Shown here piece by piece: positions 16,277-26,109 of a stretch of DNA of 48,364 nt. Origin of the DNA: DASXSB01 sp036506275. Lineage in GTDB: Bacteria; Methylomirabilota; Methylomirabilia; Rokubacteriales; CSP1-6. Within the stretch, counting starts at the first letter, position 1. The number at the start of each line of letters is the position of its first letter. The position numbers and the translations under genes were made by a program. The notes under the pieces are model-generated. The model was given only the letters and a program-made list of their open reading frames with translations, made no database searches and was not told the origin of the DNA. Where the stretch lies: positions 1-48,364 of the forward strand of contig DASXSB010000105.1 in the NCBI GenBank assembly GCA_036506275.1, given 5' to 3'.

Positions 16277-19200
16277 TTGTCTCACGTTCGCCGCGAGACC
16301 GTCGTGATCGCCCCCCCCTCCCTCGAAAATCCCATCCGCGCCGAGCTCTTCAGCATCGAGCGCCTCGAGCAGCACGCCGAGAGCCTGGCCGCTGCCCAGC
16401 GCGTGACGTCGGGCCGGGGGCGCCGATTGTTGCCGCGCGTCGAGGACAACGGTCGTGCGCTGCGGGCGGCGTACCGGGTCATCGCCACCGCCATCCGAGA
16501 GGAGCGCGCGATCACTCCGGCCGCGGAATGGCTCGTCGACAACTTCCACGTCGTGGACGAGCAGCTCCGCGAGATCCGCGACGACCTGCCGCCGGGATTC
16601 TACCGGGAGCTGCCGAAGCTGTCGGAGGGGCCGCTCGTCGGCTATCCGCGCGTCTACGGAATTGCCTGGGCCTTCGTCGCCCATACCGATAGCCGATTCG
16701 ATCCCGAGTTTCTCCGGCGGTTCCTGCTCGCCTACCAGCGCGTGGACCCGTTGACGATCGGCGAGCTGTGGGCGGTTGCGATCACGCTCCGGGTCGTGCT
16801 CGTGGAGAATCTCCGGCGCCTCGCGGAGGGCATTGTTCGTGGGCGCGCGGCGCGCCAGGCGGCCGATGCCCTCGCCGACGAGCTCCTCGGGATCGACGCC
16901 GACGGCGCCACGGCCGCGGCGGCGAGGGGCCTCGCTCGACTCGAACGCGATCCGCTCGCCACCGCCTTCGCCGTGCAGCTCGTCCAGCGCCTGCGCGACC
17001 AGGATCCTGCCGTGACTCCGGCCCTGCTCTGGCTCGACCAACGGCTCCAGGCACAAGACACGACCTCCGACGACATCGTGCGCGTCGAGCATCAGCGGCA
17101 AGCGGCGATGAACGTGACCGTCCGCAACGTCATCATGAGCATGAGCCTGATGTCCGCGCTCGATTGGGCGAGGTTCTTCGAGACCGTCAGCCTCGTCGAC
17201 GAAGTGCTGCAGGAGGATCAGACCTACGCCGCCCTGGACTTCACGACCCGTGACGGCTACCGGCACGCGGTCGAAGAACTCGCACGTGGCTCCGGCTGGT
17301 CCGAGCTCGACGTCGCGCGCGAGACGATTACGCATGCGCGTCGCAACGCCGGGCACGACGACGGGCGGCAGGATCCCGGGTTCTATCTCATCGGGAACGG
17401 ACGCCGGGCCTTGGAGCTCGCGATCGGCTATCGCGCCTCGGGGACACGCCGGCTGCTTCGCGCCTACATCCTGGCGGCGACGCCCGGGTATCTGGGAACG
17501 ATTCTCGTTCTCACGGGCCTCCTCTTGGCGCTGCCTCTGCTCGCGGGCGCCGCCTCCGGCGTCGGAGCCATAGGCCTCCTCCTGCTCACACTCCTCGCCG
17601 TCGTGCCGGCCTCCGACCTTGCCATCGCCCTGCTCAATCGAAGCGTCACCGCGCTCGTCACCCCCGGAGTCCTCCCGCGGCTCGACCTGCGGGACGGCGT
17701 GCCGCCGCCCCTGCGAACCATGGTCGTGGTGCCGATGCTTTTGACCGACGGCGCCGAAGTGGAGGCTCAGCTCGAGCGCCTGGAGGTGCACTACCTCGCG
17801 AATCCCGATGGTGATCTCCGTTTTGCCGTTCTCTCCGACTGGATGGACGCGCCCGCCGATCGGGTGGCGGGCGACGATGAAACCTTGCAGTCGATGCGGG
17901 AGGGAATTGCAGGCCTGAACCGGCGCCATGGTGCCGCGCCCGCCGGCGACGAACGATTCTTGCTCTTCCACCGGCGGCGCCTCTGGAACGAGAGCGAGCG
18001 GACGTGGATGGGATGGGAGCGGAAACGCGGGAAGCTCCACGAGCTGAATCGTCTGCTCCGGGGCGCGACGGACACGAGCTTCGTGTCGACGGGCAGCCGC
18101 GCGCCCGTCGGCGTCCGCTATGTCATCACCCTCGATTCCGACACGCGCCTGCCCCGGGGCGCCGTCGAACGCCTGGTCGGCACCATGGCGCATCCGCTCA
18201 ATCGGCCGCGGCTCGACCCCGGGAAGCACCGCGTCGTGGACGGATATGCGGTTCTTCAACCGCGCGTGACATCGCCGCTGCCCGGCGGCGAAGCGTCGTT
18301 CTTGCAGCGTCTATCGTCCGGCACCGCCGGCGTCGATCCCTACGCGGCGGCGGTGTCCGACGTGTACCAGGATCTGTGGTCGGAAGGCTCATATACCGGC
18401 AAGGGCATTTACGACGTGGACGCGTTCGAGGCCGCGCTGGCGGGACGGGTGCCCGAGAACGCGATGCTGAGCCACGATCTCTTCGAAGGGGTCTTCGCGC
18501 GCGCCGGTCTCGTGACCGATGTCGAACTGTTCGAGAGCACTCCCTCTCATTACGGGGTGGCGGCGGCGCGTCTGCATCGATGGGCGCGCGGCGACTGGCA
18601 GCTGCTTCCGTGGATTCTCGGCCGCCGAATCCCGGTGATCGGGCGCTGGAAAATGCTGGACAACCTGCGGCGCACGCTATCGGCGCCGGCCGCCTTCCTG
18701 ACGCTGGTGGTCGCGTGGATCACGCCGGGCACCGCGCCCGCCATCTGGAGCGCGTTCATCCTCATCGCGATCGCCACCCCTTCGGTGCTTCCCGTCGTCA
18801 GCGGACTCATCCCGCGTCGGCGCGGCATTTCGAAGCGGAGCCATGCCCGAGCGATCGGTCGCGACGTGGCCCTCGCCGCTGCGCAAATCGGTCTCGCGAT
18901 CACGATGCTGGCGTACCAAGCTGCGCTCATGACGGATGCCATCGTGCGGACGCTCGTCCGTGTGTACGTCACGCGGCGAGGGCTGCTGGAATGGACGACG
19001 GCGGCGCAGGCGACGGCCGGTCTCCGTCTCGATCTCGCGGGCTTCGTGCGTCGAATGGCCGGTGGATATGCGCTCGCCGGCGTCGCCGCGGTGGCCGTCG
19101 CCGCGGCGCGGCCGTCGGCGTGGGCCGCCGCGCTGCCCTTTCTCCTCCTGTGGGGAGCGTCGCCGGCGGTGGCCCGCTCGATCAGCCTACTCCGAAGAAC

Positions 19201-22200
19201 CGCGAGCACGCCGCCGCTCGCCCCCGCGGATGCGCGGGCCCTGCGGTTGATCGGGCGCCGGACGTGGCGGTTCTTCACGACGTTCGTCGGTGCCGCCGAC
19301 CACGCATTGCCGCCCGACAACTTCCAGGAGACACCGAGCCCGGTGGTGGCGCATCGCACATCGCCCACGAACATCGGACTGTACTTGCTGTCGACGGTGG
19401 CCGCGCGGGATTTCGGCTGGCTGGGGACGCTCGACACCATCGAACGTCTCGAGGCCTCGACGGAGGCGATGAACGCGCTCGAGCGCTTTCGCGGCCACTT
19501 CTACAACTGGTACGAAACGAGAGAGCTCCGTCCGCTGGAGCCGAAGTACGTATCGTCCGTCGACAGCGGCAATCTCGCCGGCCATCTCATCGCGCTCGCC
19601 CACGCCTGCGAGGAGATGATCACGCGCTCGCTCCCGGACCCGGCGGCACGCAGCGGCATCGAGGACACCGCCCTTCTTGTCCGCCTCGCGACCTTCGGAG
19701 CCGCCGCCCGCCCGCGCACGGCCACCCGCGCGAGGCTCGACGAAGCCCTCAACGAGGTCAGCACAGCGCTCCAGGAGCCCCTGCACGATGCATCCGAGTG
19801 GACGGTGTGGCTCGCAGGCCTGAACGCCCGCGCTCACATGGTGGCGGAGCTCGTACGCGCGCTCGTCGCCGAAGATCCCGAGGGCACGCACGAGGACGCC
19901 ATCGCCTCCGCGGAGGCGCTGTGCGCCACCGTCGCCAGTCACACCCGCGACCTCGACCTGCCCGACACCCTCGTTCGCCGCCTCACGATCGTCGCCGAGC
20001 GCGCGCGGGCGATGGTCGAGGCCATGGACTTCGGCTTTCTCTTCGATCCCATGCGGAAGCTGTTCGCGATCGGGTACCGCGTCGCGGAGGGCAGCCTCGA
20101 TCCTGGCCGCTACGACCTTCTCGCATCGGAAGCCCGTCTCGCGAGCTTCGTGGCCATCGCCAAAGGCGATGTCCCCGTCTCCCACTGGTTTCGCCTGGGC
20201 CGGGCGCTCACCCCGGTGGAGCGGGACTCGGTGCTCGTCTCCTGGTCCGGATCGATGTTCGAGTACCTCATGCCGGGGCTGGTGATGCGAACGCCGGCGG
20301 GAAGCCTCCTCGAGCAGACATCCCGGCTCGTCGTGCGCCGGCAGATCACGTATGGCGCCGAGCGCGGGGTGCCGTGGGGCGTGTCGGAGTCTGGTTATAA
20401 CGTGCGCGACCTGGAGATGACCTACCAATATTCGAACTTCGGCGTGCCGGGGCTCGGCCGCCGACGCGGACTCAACGAGGACGTCGTCATCGCGCCCTAT
20501 GCGACGGCGCTGGCCGCGATGGTCGACCCCGCCGCCGCCGTTCAGAACTTCCGGCGTCTGTCCGCGGTCGGGGCCAGTGGCCGTTATGGTTTCTACGAGG
20601 CCCTGGACTACACCGGCCCTCGTCTCCCGGAGACGGCCAAGGTCGCCGTCGTGCGCGCCTACATGGCGCACCACCAGGGCATGGTCATCGTCGCCATCGC
20701 CAATGCCGTCCACGACGGCAGGATGCGCGCGCGCTTCCATGCCGAGCCCATGGTGCGAGCGACCGAGTTGCTCCTGCAAGAACGGACGCCGCGTGACGTG
20801 GCGGTCGCCCGGCCTCCGGCGGAAGCGGTCCAGGCCGTCGGCGACGTGCGCCAGTTCATTGCTCCGGTGGCGCGGCGCTTCACGTCGCCGCACGGCGCGA
20901 CGCCGCGCATCCAGCTCCTCTCGAATGGACGCTACGCGGTGATGATGACGGCGGCAGGGTCGGGATACAGCCGCTGGCGCGATCTCGCCATCACACGGTG
21001 GCGGGAGGACGTCACCCGCGACGCGTGGGGAACCTACGTCTTCGTCCGCGACGTCGAGAGCGGTGAGAGCTGGTCGGCCGGGTACCAGCCACGCGGAGGC
21101 AAGCCGGAGAGTTACGAGGTCACCTTCGCCGAGGATCGGGTGGAGATCGCCCGGCGAGACCGCGACATCGGCACCATGCTCCAGGCGATCGTGTCGCCGG
21201 AGGACGACGCCGAAGTCCGTCGCGTCTCGCTCACGAATCTCGGCACCAAGAGCCGGCAGATCGAAGTCACGTCGTACGCCGAAATCGTGCTGGCGCCGCC
21301 GGCGGCGGACATCGCCCATCCGGCGTTTTCCAACCTGAGCGTTCAAACGGAGTGCGTCCCCGAGCTCGACACGCTGTTCGCGACACGCCGGCCGCGGTCC
21401 GCCGGGGAGGCGCCGGTCTGGCTCGCCCACGTGGTGGGGGTCGAGGGCGAGATCGTCGGCGGCCTGGAATGGGAGACGGATCGCGCTCGGTTCCTCGGCC
21501 GCGGGCGCGGGATCCGGAGTCCGGTCGCGGTGATCGACGCCGGTCCTCTTTCCAACACGACCGGCGCCGTGCTCGATCCCATCGTGAGTCTGCGACGCCG
21601 CGTGCGGCTTCCGCCCGGCGACACCGTACGCGTCGCCTTTTCGACGCTGGTCACCTCCTCCCGCGCGGAGGCGCTGGGGCTTGCCGAGAAATACCGCGAT
21701 CCGTCGACGTTCGACCGCGCGGCCACGCTGGCGTGGACGCAGGCGCAGGTTCAACAGCATCACCTCGGTATTTCCCCCGACGAAGCGCACCTCTTCCAGA
21801 GCCTCGCCAGTCGGGTCCTCTATTCGGATCGAGCATTGCGTCCCCCCGCCGGCATCCTCGCCCACGGCATGGCTGGCCCCGACGCGCTGTGGGCGCACGG
21901 GATCTCCGGCGACCTCCCCATCGTGCTGGTACAGATCGACGAGCCCGAGGACGCTGGCATCGTGCGGCAGCTCCTCCGTGCCCACGAGTACTGGCGGATG
22001 AAGCAGCTCGCGGTCGATCTGGTGATCTTGAACGAGCGCGCGCCGTCGTACGTCCAGGATCTGCAGACGTCGCTGGAGACCCTCGTCCGCACGAGCCAGT
22101 CGACGGAGCCGCACGAGGGGCATGCGCCGCATGGGAACGCGTACATCGTGCGCGCGGACCGCGTGACGGCGCCGCAGCGTGAGGTCCTTCAATCGGTGGC

Positions 22201-24745
22201 GCGGGCGGTGCTGTCGAGCGGGCGAGGCACGCTCGCCGAGCAGATGTCCCGTGCGCAGCGGCCCGACGCCACTTCGGGAGCTCGGTCCCGGCGGCCCCCG
22301 GCGGCGAAGGCGACGCCCGCGGTGGCGATCGCGATGCCGGTGCTCGAGTTCTTCAACGGGGTGGGGGGCTTCGATGCGGATGGGCGCGAGTACGTGATCG
22401 TCCTCGCCGATGGGCGCTGGACACCGGCGCCGTGGATCAATGTCATCGCCAACCCGAATTTCGGCTTTCAGGTTTCCGAGGCGGGCTCCGGATATACGTG
22501 GTCCGTGAACAGCCGCGAAAACCAGCTCACCGCGTGGTCGAACGATCCCGTCAGCGATCCGCCGGGCGAGACGATCTACGTCCGAGACGAGGAGACGGGA
22601 GATCTGTGGGGTCCGACCGCGCTCCCCATCCGCGACGCCTCGCCGTACGTCATTCGGCACGGCCAGGGCTACACCCGCTTCGAACACGTCGCGCACGGTA
22701 TCGCGCTCGAGCTGCTCCAGTGTGTGCCGCTCGACGACTCCATCAAGATCTCGCGTCTCACCCTCGTCAACGAATCCGGACGCCCGCGGCGGTTGTCCGT
22801 CACCGCCTATGTCGAATGGGTCCTCGGCGCCTCGCGGAGCACCGCGGCGCCGTTCGTCGTCACCGACATCGACGAGCCGACGGGCGCGATGTTCGCGCGC
22901 AACGGATGGAGGCGGGAGTTCGGTGCTCGTGTCGCGTTTGCCGACCTCGGCGGGGCGCAGACGTCATGGACAGCCGACCGTACGGAGTTTCTCGGGCGCA
23001 ACGGGTCGCCGGATCAGCCCGCGGCCCTCGCGCCCAGACACCGGCTCTCGGGCCGCGTCGGGGCCGGCCTCGATCCCTGCAGCGCCCTCCAGGCAACGAT
23101 CGAGCTGCCGGCGGGAGGGCGAGCGGACGTCGTGTTCTTCCTCGGCGAGGCGGCCAGCACGGAACAGGCGCGGGAGTTGATCCTCCGCTACCGGACTCGA
23201 GAGGCGGCGGCGGTGTTGCGGGTGGTGACCGAGCGCTGGGGCGAGATCCTCGCCACCGTGCAGGTCAAGACCCCGGACCGCTCCATGGACATACTGCTGA
23301 ACCGCTGGCTGCTCTACCAGACGCTCGCCTGTCGCGTGTGGGCGCGCGCCGCGTTCTATCAGGCCAGCGGCGCGTACGGGTTCCGCGATCAGCTTCAGGA
23401 CGTGATGGCGCTCGGGGTGGCCGCACCGTCGCTCGCGCGCGATCACGTGCTGCGAGCGGCCGCGCGGCAATTCGAGGAGGGCGATGTGCAGCACTGGTGG
23501 CACCCGCCCGGGGGGCGAGGCGTCCGTACCCGGATCTCCGATGACCTGCTCTGGCTTCCGTACGTGGTCGCTCGCCATGTCGAGGTCGCCGGCGATGGCG
23601 CCCTCCTCGATGAGCTCGTCCCGTTCCTCGAAGGGCCCAAGCTCGCGGTCGGACAGCTCGAGTCGTACTTCGAGCCCCGCGTCTCCGGGGAGCGGGCCAC
23701 GCTTTTCGAGCACTGCGCGCGCGCCCTCGACCACAGCCTGGCGCGCGGAAGCCACGGTCTCCCACTCATGGGGACCGGGGATTGGAACGACGGGATGAAC
23801 GAGGTGGGCGCCGGCGGCAAGGGCGAGAGCGTGTGGCTCGGGTGGTTCCTGCACACGCTGCTGTCCGAATGGGCGAAGGTGGCGGACGCGCGCGGAGAGC
23901 GCGAGCGCGCGAAGCGATGGCGCGCCTCCGTGGCCGCGCTGAAGGCGTCGCTCGAGGACGAGGGGTGGGACGGGCACTGGTATCGACGCGCGTACTTCGA
24001 CGATGGCACACCGCTCGGTGCCGCCGTCAACGACGCCTGCCGCATCGATTCGATCGCGCAGTCCTGGAGCGTCATCTCCGGAGCCGGGGACCCGAAACGC
24101 CAAGCCGACGCCATGGCGGCCGTTGACGAGCACCTCGTGCGCCGGGGCGACGACCTGGTGCTGCTGCTCACGCCGCCGTTCGATGACACGGCCCTGGAAC
24201 CTGGCTACATCAAGGGGTACGTGCCCGGGGTGCGCGAGAATGGCGGGCAGTACACGCATGCCGCGATCTGGTCGGCGATCGCGTTCGCGGCGCTCGGCGA
24301 CGGGGACAAGGCCGCCGAGCTCTTCGCGATGCTCAATCCGATCAACCATGCCCGCACCGAGGCGGGCGTCGAACGCTACAAGGTCGAGCCCTACGTCGTG
24401 GCGGCCGACGTCTACGCGGGGTCGGCCCACGCCGGCCGCGGGGGCTGGACGTGGTACACAGGCTCAGCAGGCTGGATGTATCGGGCGGGCCTGGAGTGGA
24501 TTCTCGGGTTCCGGGTCCGAGGCCGCCGGCTCGTGGTCGACCCGTGTATTCCTCGTGCCTGGCGTGGCTTCGAAATTGGTTTTCGCTACCGCTCCGCCCG
24601 CTACGACCTCGTCGTGGAGAACCCCCACGGGCTGTCGCGGGGAGTGTCGTCAGTCGAGGTCGATGGCGTCGCTCTCGAGAGTGATCTCGGCATCACGCTC
24701 ACCGACGACGGGAAGACGCATCGAGTCCGGATCAGGCTCGGGTGA
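16277..24745 (+). CDS. ndvB: Cyclic beta-1,2-glucan synthase (NdvB/Cgs type)
   Basis: A 2,822-residue membrane protein that polymerises UDP-glucose into periplasmic cyclic beta-1,2-glucan in Rhizobium, Agrobacterium and Brucella (family about 2,800-2,870 residues). Membrane helices lie near 390-450, 800-860 and 930-965. The GT84 glycosyltransferase core has LDSDT (Asp620, Asp622), YTGKGIYDVDAF, LSHDLFEG and HRWARGDWQLLPW. The glucoamylase-like domain (about 1000-1450) has NIGLYLLSTVAARDFGW and SGRYGFYEALDY. Two beta-sandwiches follow near 1550 and 2050. The C-terminal GH94 phosphorylase barrel has GTGDWNDGMNE from 2499 and WYTGSAGWMYR. I use TTG 16277 (SHVRRET follows) because it has GGAGCGAG upstream. 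The gene ends with a 14-base convergent overlap with the next minus-strand gene. All key catalytic blocks appear intact. Confidence 0.95.
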   Translation: MSHVRRETVVIAPPSLENPIRAELFSIERLEQHAESLAAAQRVTSGRGRRLLPRVEDNGRALRAAYRVIATAIREERAITPAAEWLVDNFHVVDEQLREIRDDLPPGFYRELPKLSEGPLVGYPRVYGIAWAFVAHTDSRFDPEFLRRFLLAYQRVDPLTIGELWAVAITLRVVLVENLRRLAEGIVRGRAARQAADALADELLGIDADGATAAAARGLARLERDPLATAFAVQLVQRLRDQDPAVTPALLWLDQRLQAQDTTSDDIVRVEHQRQAAMNVTVRNVIMSMSLMSALDWARFFETVSLVDEVLQEDQTYAALDFTTRDGYRHAVEELARGSGWSELDVARETITHARRNAGHDDGRQDPGFYLIGNGRRALELAIGYRASGTRRLLRAYILAATPGYLGTILVLTGLLLALPLLAGAASGVGAIGLLLLTLLAVVPASDLAIALLNRSVTALVTPGVLPRLDLRDGVPPPLRTMVVVPMLLTDGAEVEAQLERLEVHYLANPDGDLRFAVLSDWMDAPADRVAGDDETLQSMREGIAGLNRRHGAAPAGDERFLLFHRRRLWNESERTWMGWERKRGKLHELNRLLRGATDTSFVSTGSRAPVGVRYVITLDSDTRLPRGAVERLVGTMAHPLNRPRLDPGKHRVVDGYAVLQPRVTSPLPGGEASFLQRLSSGTAGVDPYAAAVSDVYQDLWSEGSYTGKGIYDVDAFEAALAGRVPENAMLSHDLFEGVFARAGLVTDVELFESTPSHYGVAAARLHRWARGDWQLLPWILGRRIPVIGRWKMLDNLRRTLSAPAAFLTLVVAWITPGTAPAIWSAFILIAIATPSVLPVVSGLIPRRRGISKRSHARAIGRDVALAAAQIGLAITMLAYQAALMTDAIVRTLVRVYVTRRGLLEWTTAAQATAGLRLDLAGFVRRMAGGYALAGVAAVAVAAARPSAWAAALPFLLLWGASPAVARSISLLRRTASTPPLAPADARALRLIGRRTWRFFTTFVGAADHALPPDNFQETPSPVVAHRTSPTNIGLYLLSTVAARDFGWLGTLDTIERLEASTEAMNALERFRGHFYNWYETRELRPLEPKYVSSVDSGNLAGHLIALAHACEEMITRSLPDPAARSGIEDTALLVRLATFGAAARPRTATRARLDEALNEVSTALQEPLHDASEWTVWLAGLNARAHMVAELVRALVAEDPEGTHEDAIASAEALCATVASHTRDLDLPDTLVRRLTIVAERARAMVEAMDFGFLFDPMRKLFAIGYRVAEGSLDPGRYDLLASEARLASFVAIAKGDVPVSHWFRLGRALTPVERDSVLVSWSGSMFEYLMPGLVMRTPAGSLLEQTSRLVVRRQITYGAERGVPWGVSESGYNVRDLEMTYQYSNFGVPGLGRRRGLNEDVVIAPYATALAAMVDPAAAVQNFRRLSAVGASGRYGFYEALDYTGPRLPETAKVAVVRAYMAHHQGMVIVAIANAVHDGRMRARFHAEPMVRATELLLQERTPRDVAVARPPAEAVQAVGDVRQFIAPVARRFTSPHGATPRIQLLSNGRYAVMMTAAGSGYSRWRDLAITRWREDVTRDAWGTYVFVRDVESGESWSAGYQPRGGKPESYEVTFAEDRVEIARRDRDIGTMLQAIVSPEDDAEVRRVSLTNLGTKSRQIEVTSYAEIVLAPPAADIAHPAFSNLSVQTECVPELDTLFATRRPRSAGEAPVWLAHVVGVEGEIVGGLEWETDRARFLGRGRGIRSPVAVIDAGPLSNTTGAVLDPIVSLRRRVRLPPGDTVRVAFSTLVTSSRAEALGLAEKYRDPSTFDRAATLAWTQAQVQQHHLGISPDEAHLFQSLASRVLYSDRALRPPAGILAHGMAGPDALWAHGISGDLPIVLVQIDEPEDAGIVRQLLRAHEYWRMKQLAVDLVILNERAPSYVQDLQTSLETLVRTSQSTEPHEGHAPHGNAYIVRADRVTAPQREVLQSVARAVLSSGRGTLAEQMSRAQRPDATSGARSRRPPAAKATPAVAIAMPVLEFFNGVGGFDADGREYVIVLADGRWTPAPWINVIANPNFGFQVSEAGSGYTWSVNSRENQLTAWSNDPVSDPPGETIYVRDEETGDLWGPTALPIRDASPYVIRHGQGYTRFEHVAHGIALELLQCVPLDDSIKISRLTLVNESGRPRRLSVTAYVEWVLGASRSTAAPFVVTDIDEPTGAMFARNGWRREFGARVAFADLGGAQTSWTADRTEFLGRNGSPDQPAALAPRHRLSGRVGAGLDPCSALQATIELPAGGRADVVFFLGEAASTEQARELILRYRTREAAAVLRVVTERWGEILATVQVKTPDRSMDILLNRWLLYQTLACRVWARAAFYQASGAYGFRDQLQDVMALGVAAPSLARDHVLRAAARQFEEGDVQHWWHPPGGRGVRTRISDDLLWLPYVVARHVEVAGDGALLDELVPFLEGPKLAVGQLESYFEPRVSGERATLFEHCARALDHSLARGSHGLPLMGTGDWNDGMNEVGAGGKGESVWLGWFLHTLLSEWAKVADARGERERAKRWRASVAALKASLEDEGWDGHWYRRAYFDDGTPLGAAVNDACRIDSIAQSWSVISGAGDPKRQADAMAAVDEHLVRRGDDLVLLLTPPFDDTALEPGYIKGYVPGVRENGGQYTHAAIWSAIAFAALGDGDKAAELFAMLNPINHARTEAGVERYKVEPYVVAADVYAGSAHAGRGGWTWYTGSAGWMYRAGLEWILGFRVRGRRLVVDPCIPRAWRGFEIGFRYRSARYDLVVENPHGLSRGVSSVEVDGVALESDLGITLTDDGKTHRVRIRLG

Positions 24746-25016
24746 CCTCCTCTGTTGCCTCCGCGGGGGCGGTGTCGGCGGATCCGGGCCGGGTGTCGTG
24801 GCCGATCCGGTAGAGGACCCAGCCACTGCCGTCCTGCCCGCCGGCGCGCTCAGCGCGCGCGAACAACGTCGGTTTCCCTCGCGCTCGGGCCGGCGGATGG
24901 TCCGCGAGAACCTCAGTGCGGGCCAACCGTACCGCCGCCGCCGGTAACGGGGCCTCGATGCCGTAGCGCGCGACGATTCCTCGTCTCTGGTTGTAGAACT
25001 CCACCAGCCATCTCAT
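24732..25016 (-). CDS. Hypothetical protein, 94 residues
   Basis: I do not recognise this protein. From ATG 25016 it begins MRWLVEFYNQRRGIVARYGIEAP, a globular-looking start, then a central stretch rich in Ala/Arg and an acidic Glu/Thr/Ala tail. GGAGG lies about 15 bases upstream of the start. A longer reading to 25106 adds Arg-rich residues of low quality. It is the last gene of a minus-strand run beginning at 26591. Its 3' end overlaps the end of the glucan synthase gene on the other strand by 14 bases. Confidence 0.55.
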   Translation of the reverse strand: MRWLVEFYNQRRGIVARYGIEAPLPAAAVRLARTEVLADHPPARARGKPTLFARAERAGGQDGSGWVLYRIGHDTRPGSADTAPAEATEEVTRA

Positions 25017-25056
25017 GCCGGCTCGTTGCCCCCCTCCGCGCGCATGCCGCTCTCGC

Positions 25057-25467
25057 CTATCCCTCGCCGCCGTCCTCGCGGTGCGGATCGAGCTCAGGGA
25101 TAACATCGCCGTTGAACGACGTGCCCCCGACGGTGATGAACACGATCGCCTGCGGCCCCCGCAGCCGATTCACCCAGATGGCGGAAGCGACGACGCCCGT
25201 ACGCGTGTTGATTCCTTGCCATACGCCCCCCGCCGGCCGGAGATCCCGGCGGCTCGTCGTGACCTCCCGCTTGCACTCCTCGAAGCCATCGGTCGAGAGT
25301 GCATTCACGATCTCCTCGGGAGCCACCGCCCAGCCCTGCTCTGCCTGGATCCACGTCATCCTGCCCTGCGAGCAAAGCGCTTCGAGCGCTGTCATCTCCG
25401 ACATCCCTTCTCGTTCCACCATTGCCCCCGGAAGCGCTCCGCGGCCGGCGCGTTCGACGACGATCAC
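25057..25467 (-). CDS. Hypothetical protein, 136 residues
   Basis: No family recognised. Start GTG 25467 overlaps the stop of the upstream response-regulator gene (GTGA), which supports it being real and translationally coupled. The middle contains MTALEALCSQGRMTWIQAEQGW and EEIVNALSTDGFEECK, a small alpha/beta-looking fold. The second half has GGVWQGINTRTGVVASAIWV and IVFITVGGTSFNGDVIPEL, likely beta strands. The C-terminus is acidic. It has no signal peptide or membrane segment, so it is probably cytoplasmic. Confidence 0.65.
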   Translation of the reverse strand: MIVVERAGRGALPGAMVEREGMSEMTALEALCSQGRMTWIQAEQGWAVAPEEIVNALSTDGFEECKREVTTSRRDLRPAGGVWQGINTRTGVVASAIWVNRLRGPQAIVFITVGGTSFNGDVIPELDPHREDGGEG

Positions 25468-25874
25468 GTGAGGTCGCCTTCTGGTGCGGGCAGAGCCGCC
25501 GCCGCGGGCGCCGTCGACCGATCCTCCCTGATCGCTCGATGAATCGCATCGAGCACGGCGTGCTCGTCGAAGGGCTTCTGTAGGTGACCAACGGCGCTGG
25601 ACTTCGCGATGCGGTCACGGGTGCGGGCGTCGTCTTGAGCGGTAATGAAGATGATGGGCACGGCCAATTTGTCCTGAAGTTCGAAGCCGCTCATCTGACT
25701 CATGTGGACATCGAGCACGAGGCAGGCGGCTCGACCTCGGGGCAGCCAGTCGAGAAACGCGCGCGCCGACGCGAAGGCCTCGCCCGCATAGCCCGCCGCC
25801 CGGACGACGCGCACGAGCGAACGACGCACGGAGGCGTCATCGTCGACGATTGCGATGACGGGCACATCGTTCAC
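25464..25874 (-). CDS. FixJ-like receiver-only response regulator
   Basis: A 136-residue receiver starting at GTG 25874. The acidic pocket is IVDDDASVRRSL, the phospho-acceptor is Asp55 (CLVLDVHM), the Thr is in IIFITAQDD and the Lys is in HLQKPFDE. It closely resembles the receiver of the FixJ-type regulator at 40872-41498 (both IVDDDASVR, similar ARxFL and LVLDV/VVLDV blocks), but the LuxR-type DNA-binding domain is replaced by a short Ala/Pro tail. Its start overlaps the previous gene's stop and its stop overlaps the next gene's start. A copy of the TATTGGACCTT motif (25904-25920) lies 29 bases upstream. Confidence 0.88.
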   Translation of the reverse strand: MNDVPVIAIVDDDASVRRSLVRVVRAAGYAGEAFASARAFLDWLPRGRAACLVLDVHMSQMSGFELQDKLAVPIIFITAQDDARTRDRIAKSSAVGHLQKPFDEHAVLDAIHRAIREDRSTAPAAAALPAPEGDLT

Positions 25875-26092
25875 GCCGAGGCCTCCTCACAGTCACTCAA
25901 TGATATTGGACCTTCGCCAACACGGCGCCGGAGAGCGAAAACGGTACGGCCGCCGCCGAAGTAGTCGATGTAGCGGTCGATGCGCTTGTGACGATCGACG
26001 TCGACATCGAACACCAGCGCCCGCGCGATCGCTGCGCTCGTGCTCGACGTCGCCTGTTCGGCGCCCCGATGGCTGACGGCGGGGCGTGACAT
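25871..26092 (-). CDS. Hypothetical protein, 73 residues
   Basis: Not a family I know. ATG 26092 is chosen because GAGGAG lies nine bases upstream; an ATG nine bases earlier would abut that Shine-Dalgarno directly. After a Ser/Ala-rich N-terminus comes IARALVFDVDVDRHKRIDRYIDYFGGGRTVFALRRR (in parts), a compact motif with alternating charge that may bind nucleic acid or protein. The stop overlaps the response-regulator start by four bases. Confidence 0.6.
   Translation of the reverse strand: MSRPAVSHRGAEQATSSTSAAIARALVFDVDVDRHKRIDRYIDYFGGGRTVFALRRRVGEGPISLSDCEEASA
25904..25920 (-). promoter_or_regulatory. TATTGGACCTT motif, copy 1
   Basis: The plus strand reads TATTGGACCTTCGCCAA. The TATTGGA half is perfect and the second half is degenerate. 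It lies inside the 73-residue gene, 29 bases upstream of the receiver gene start at 25874. Because it is within a coding sequence it is the weakest of the five copies. Confidence 0.4.
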
Positions 26093-26109
26093 GGTGTACA
26101 TCTCCTCGG

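Noticed and set aside
18004..22696. Long alternative frames over the glucan synthase gene (about 800 codons on +, over 1,100 on -).
   Set aside because: Translations are Arg/Ala/Pro-rich with no family motifs; the synthase frame has all catalytic blocks. Long shadows are expected in DNA this GC-rich.
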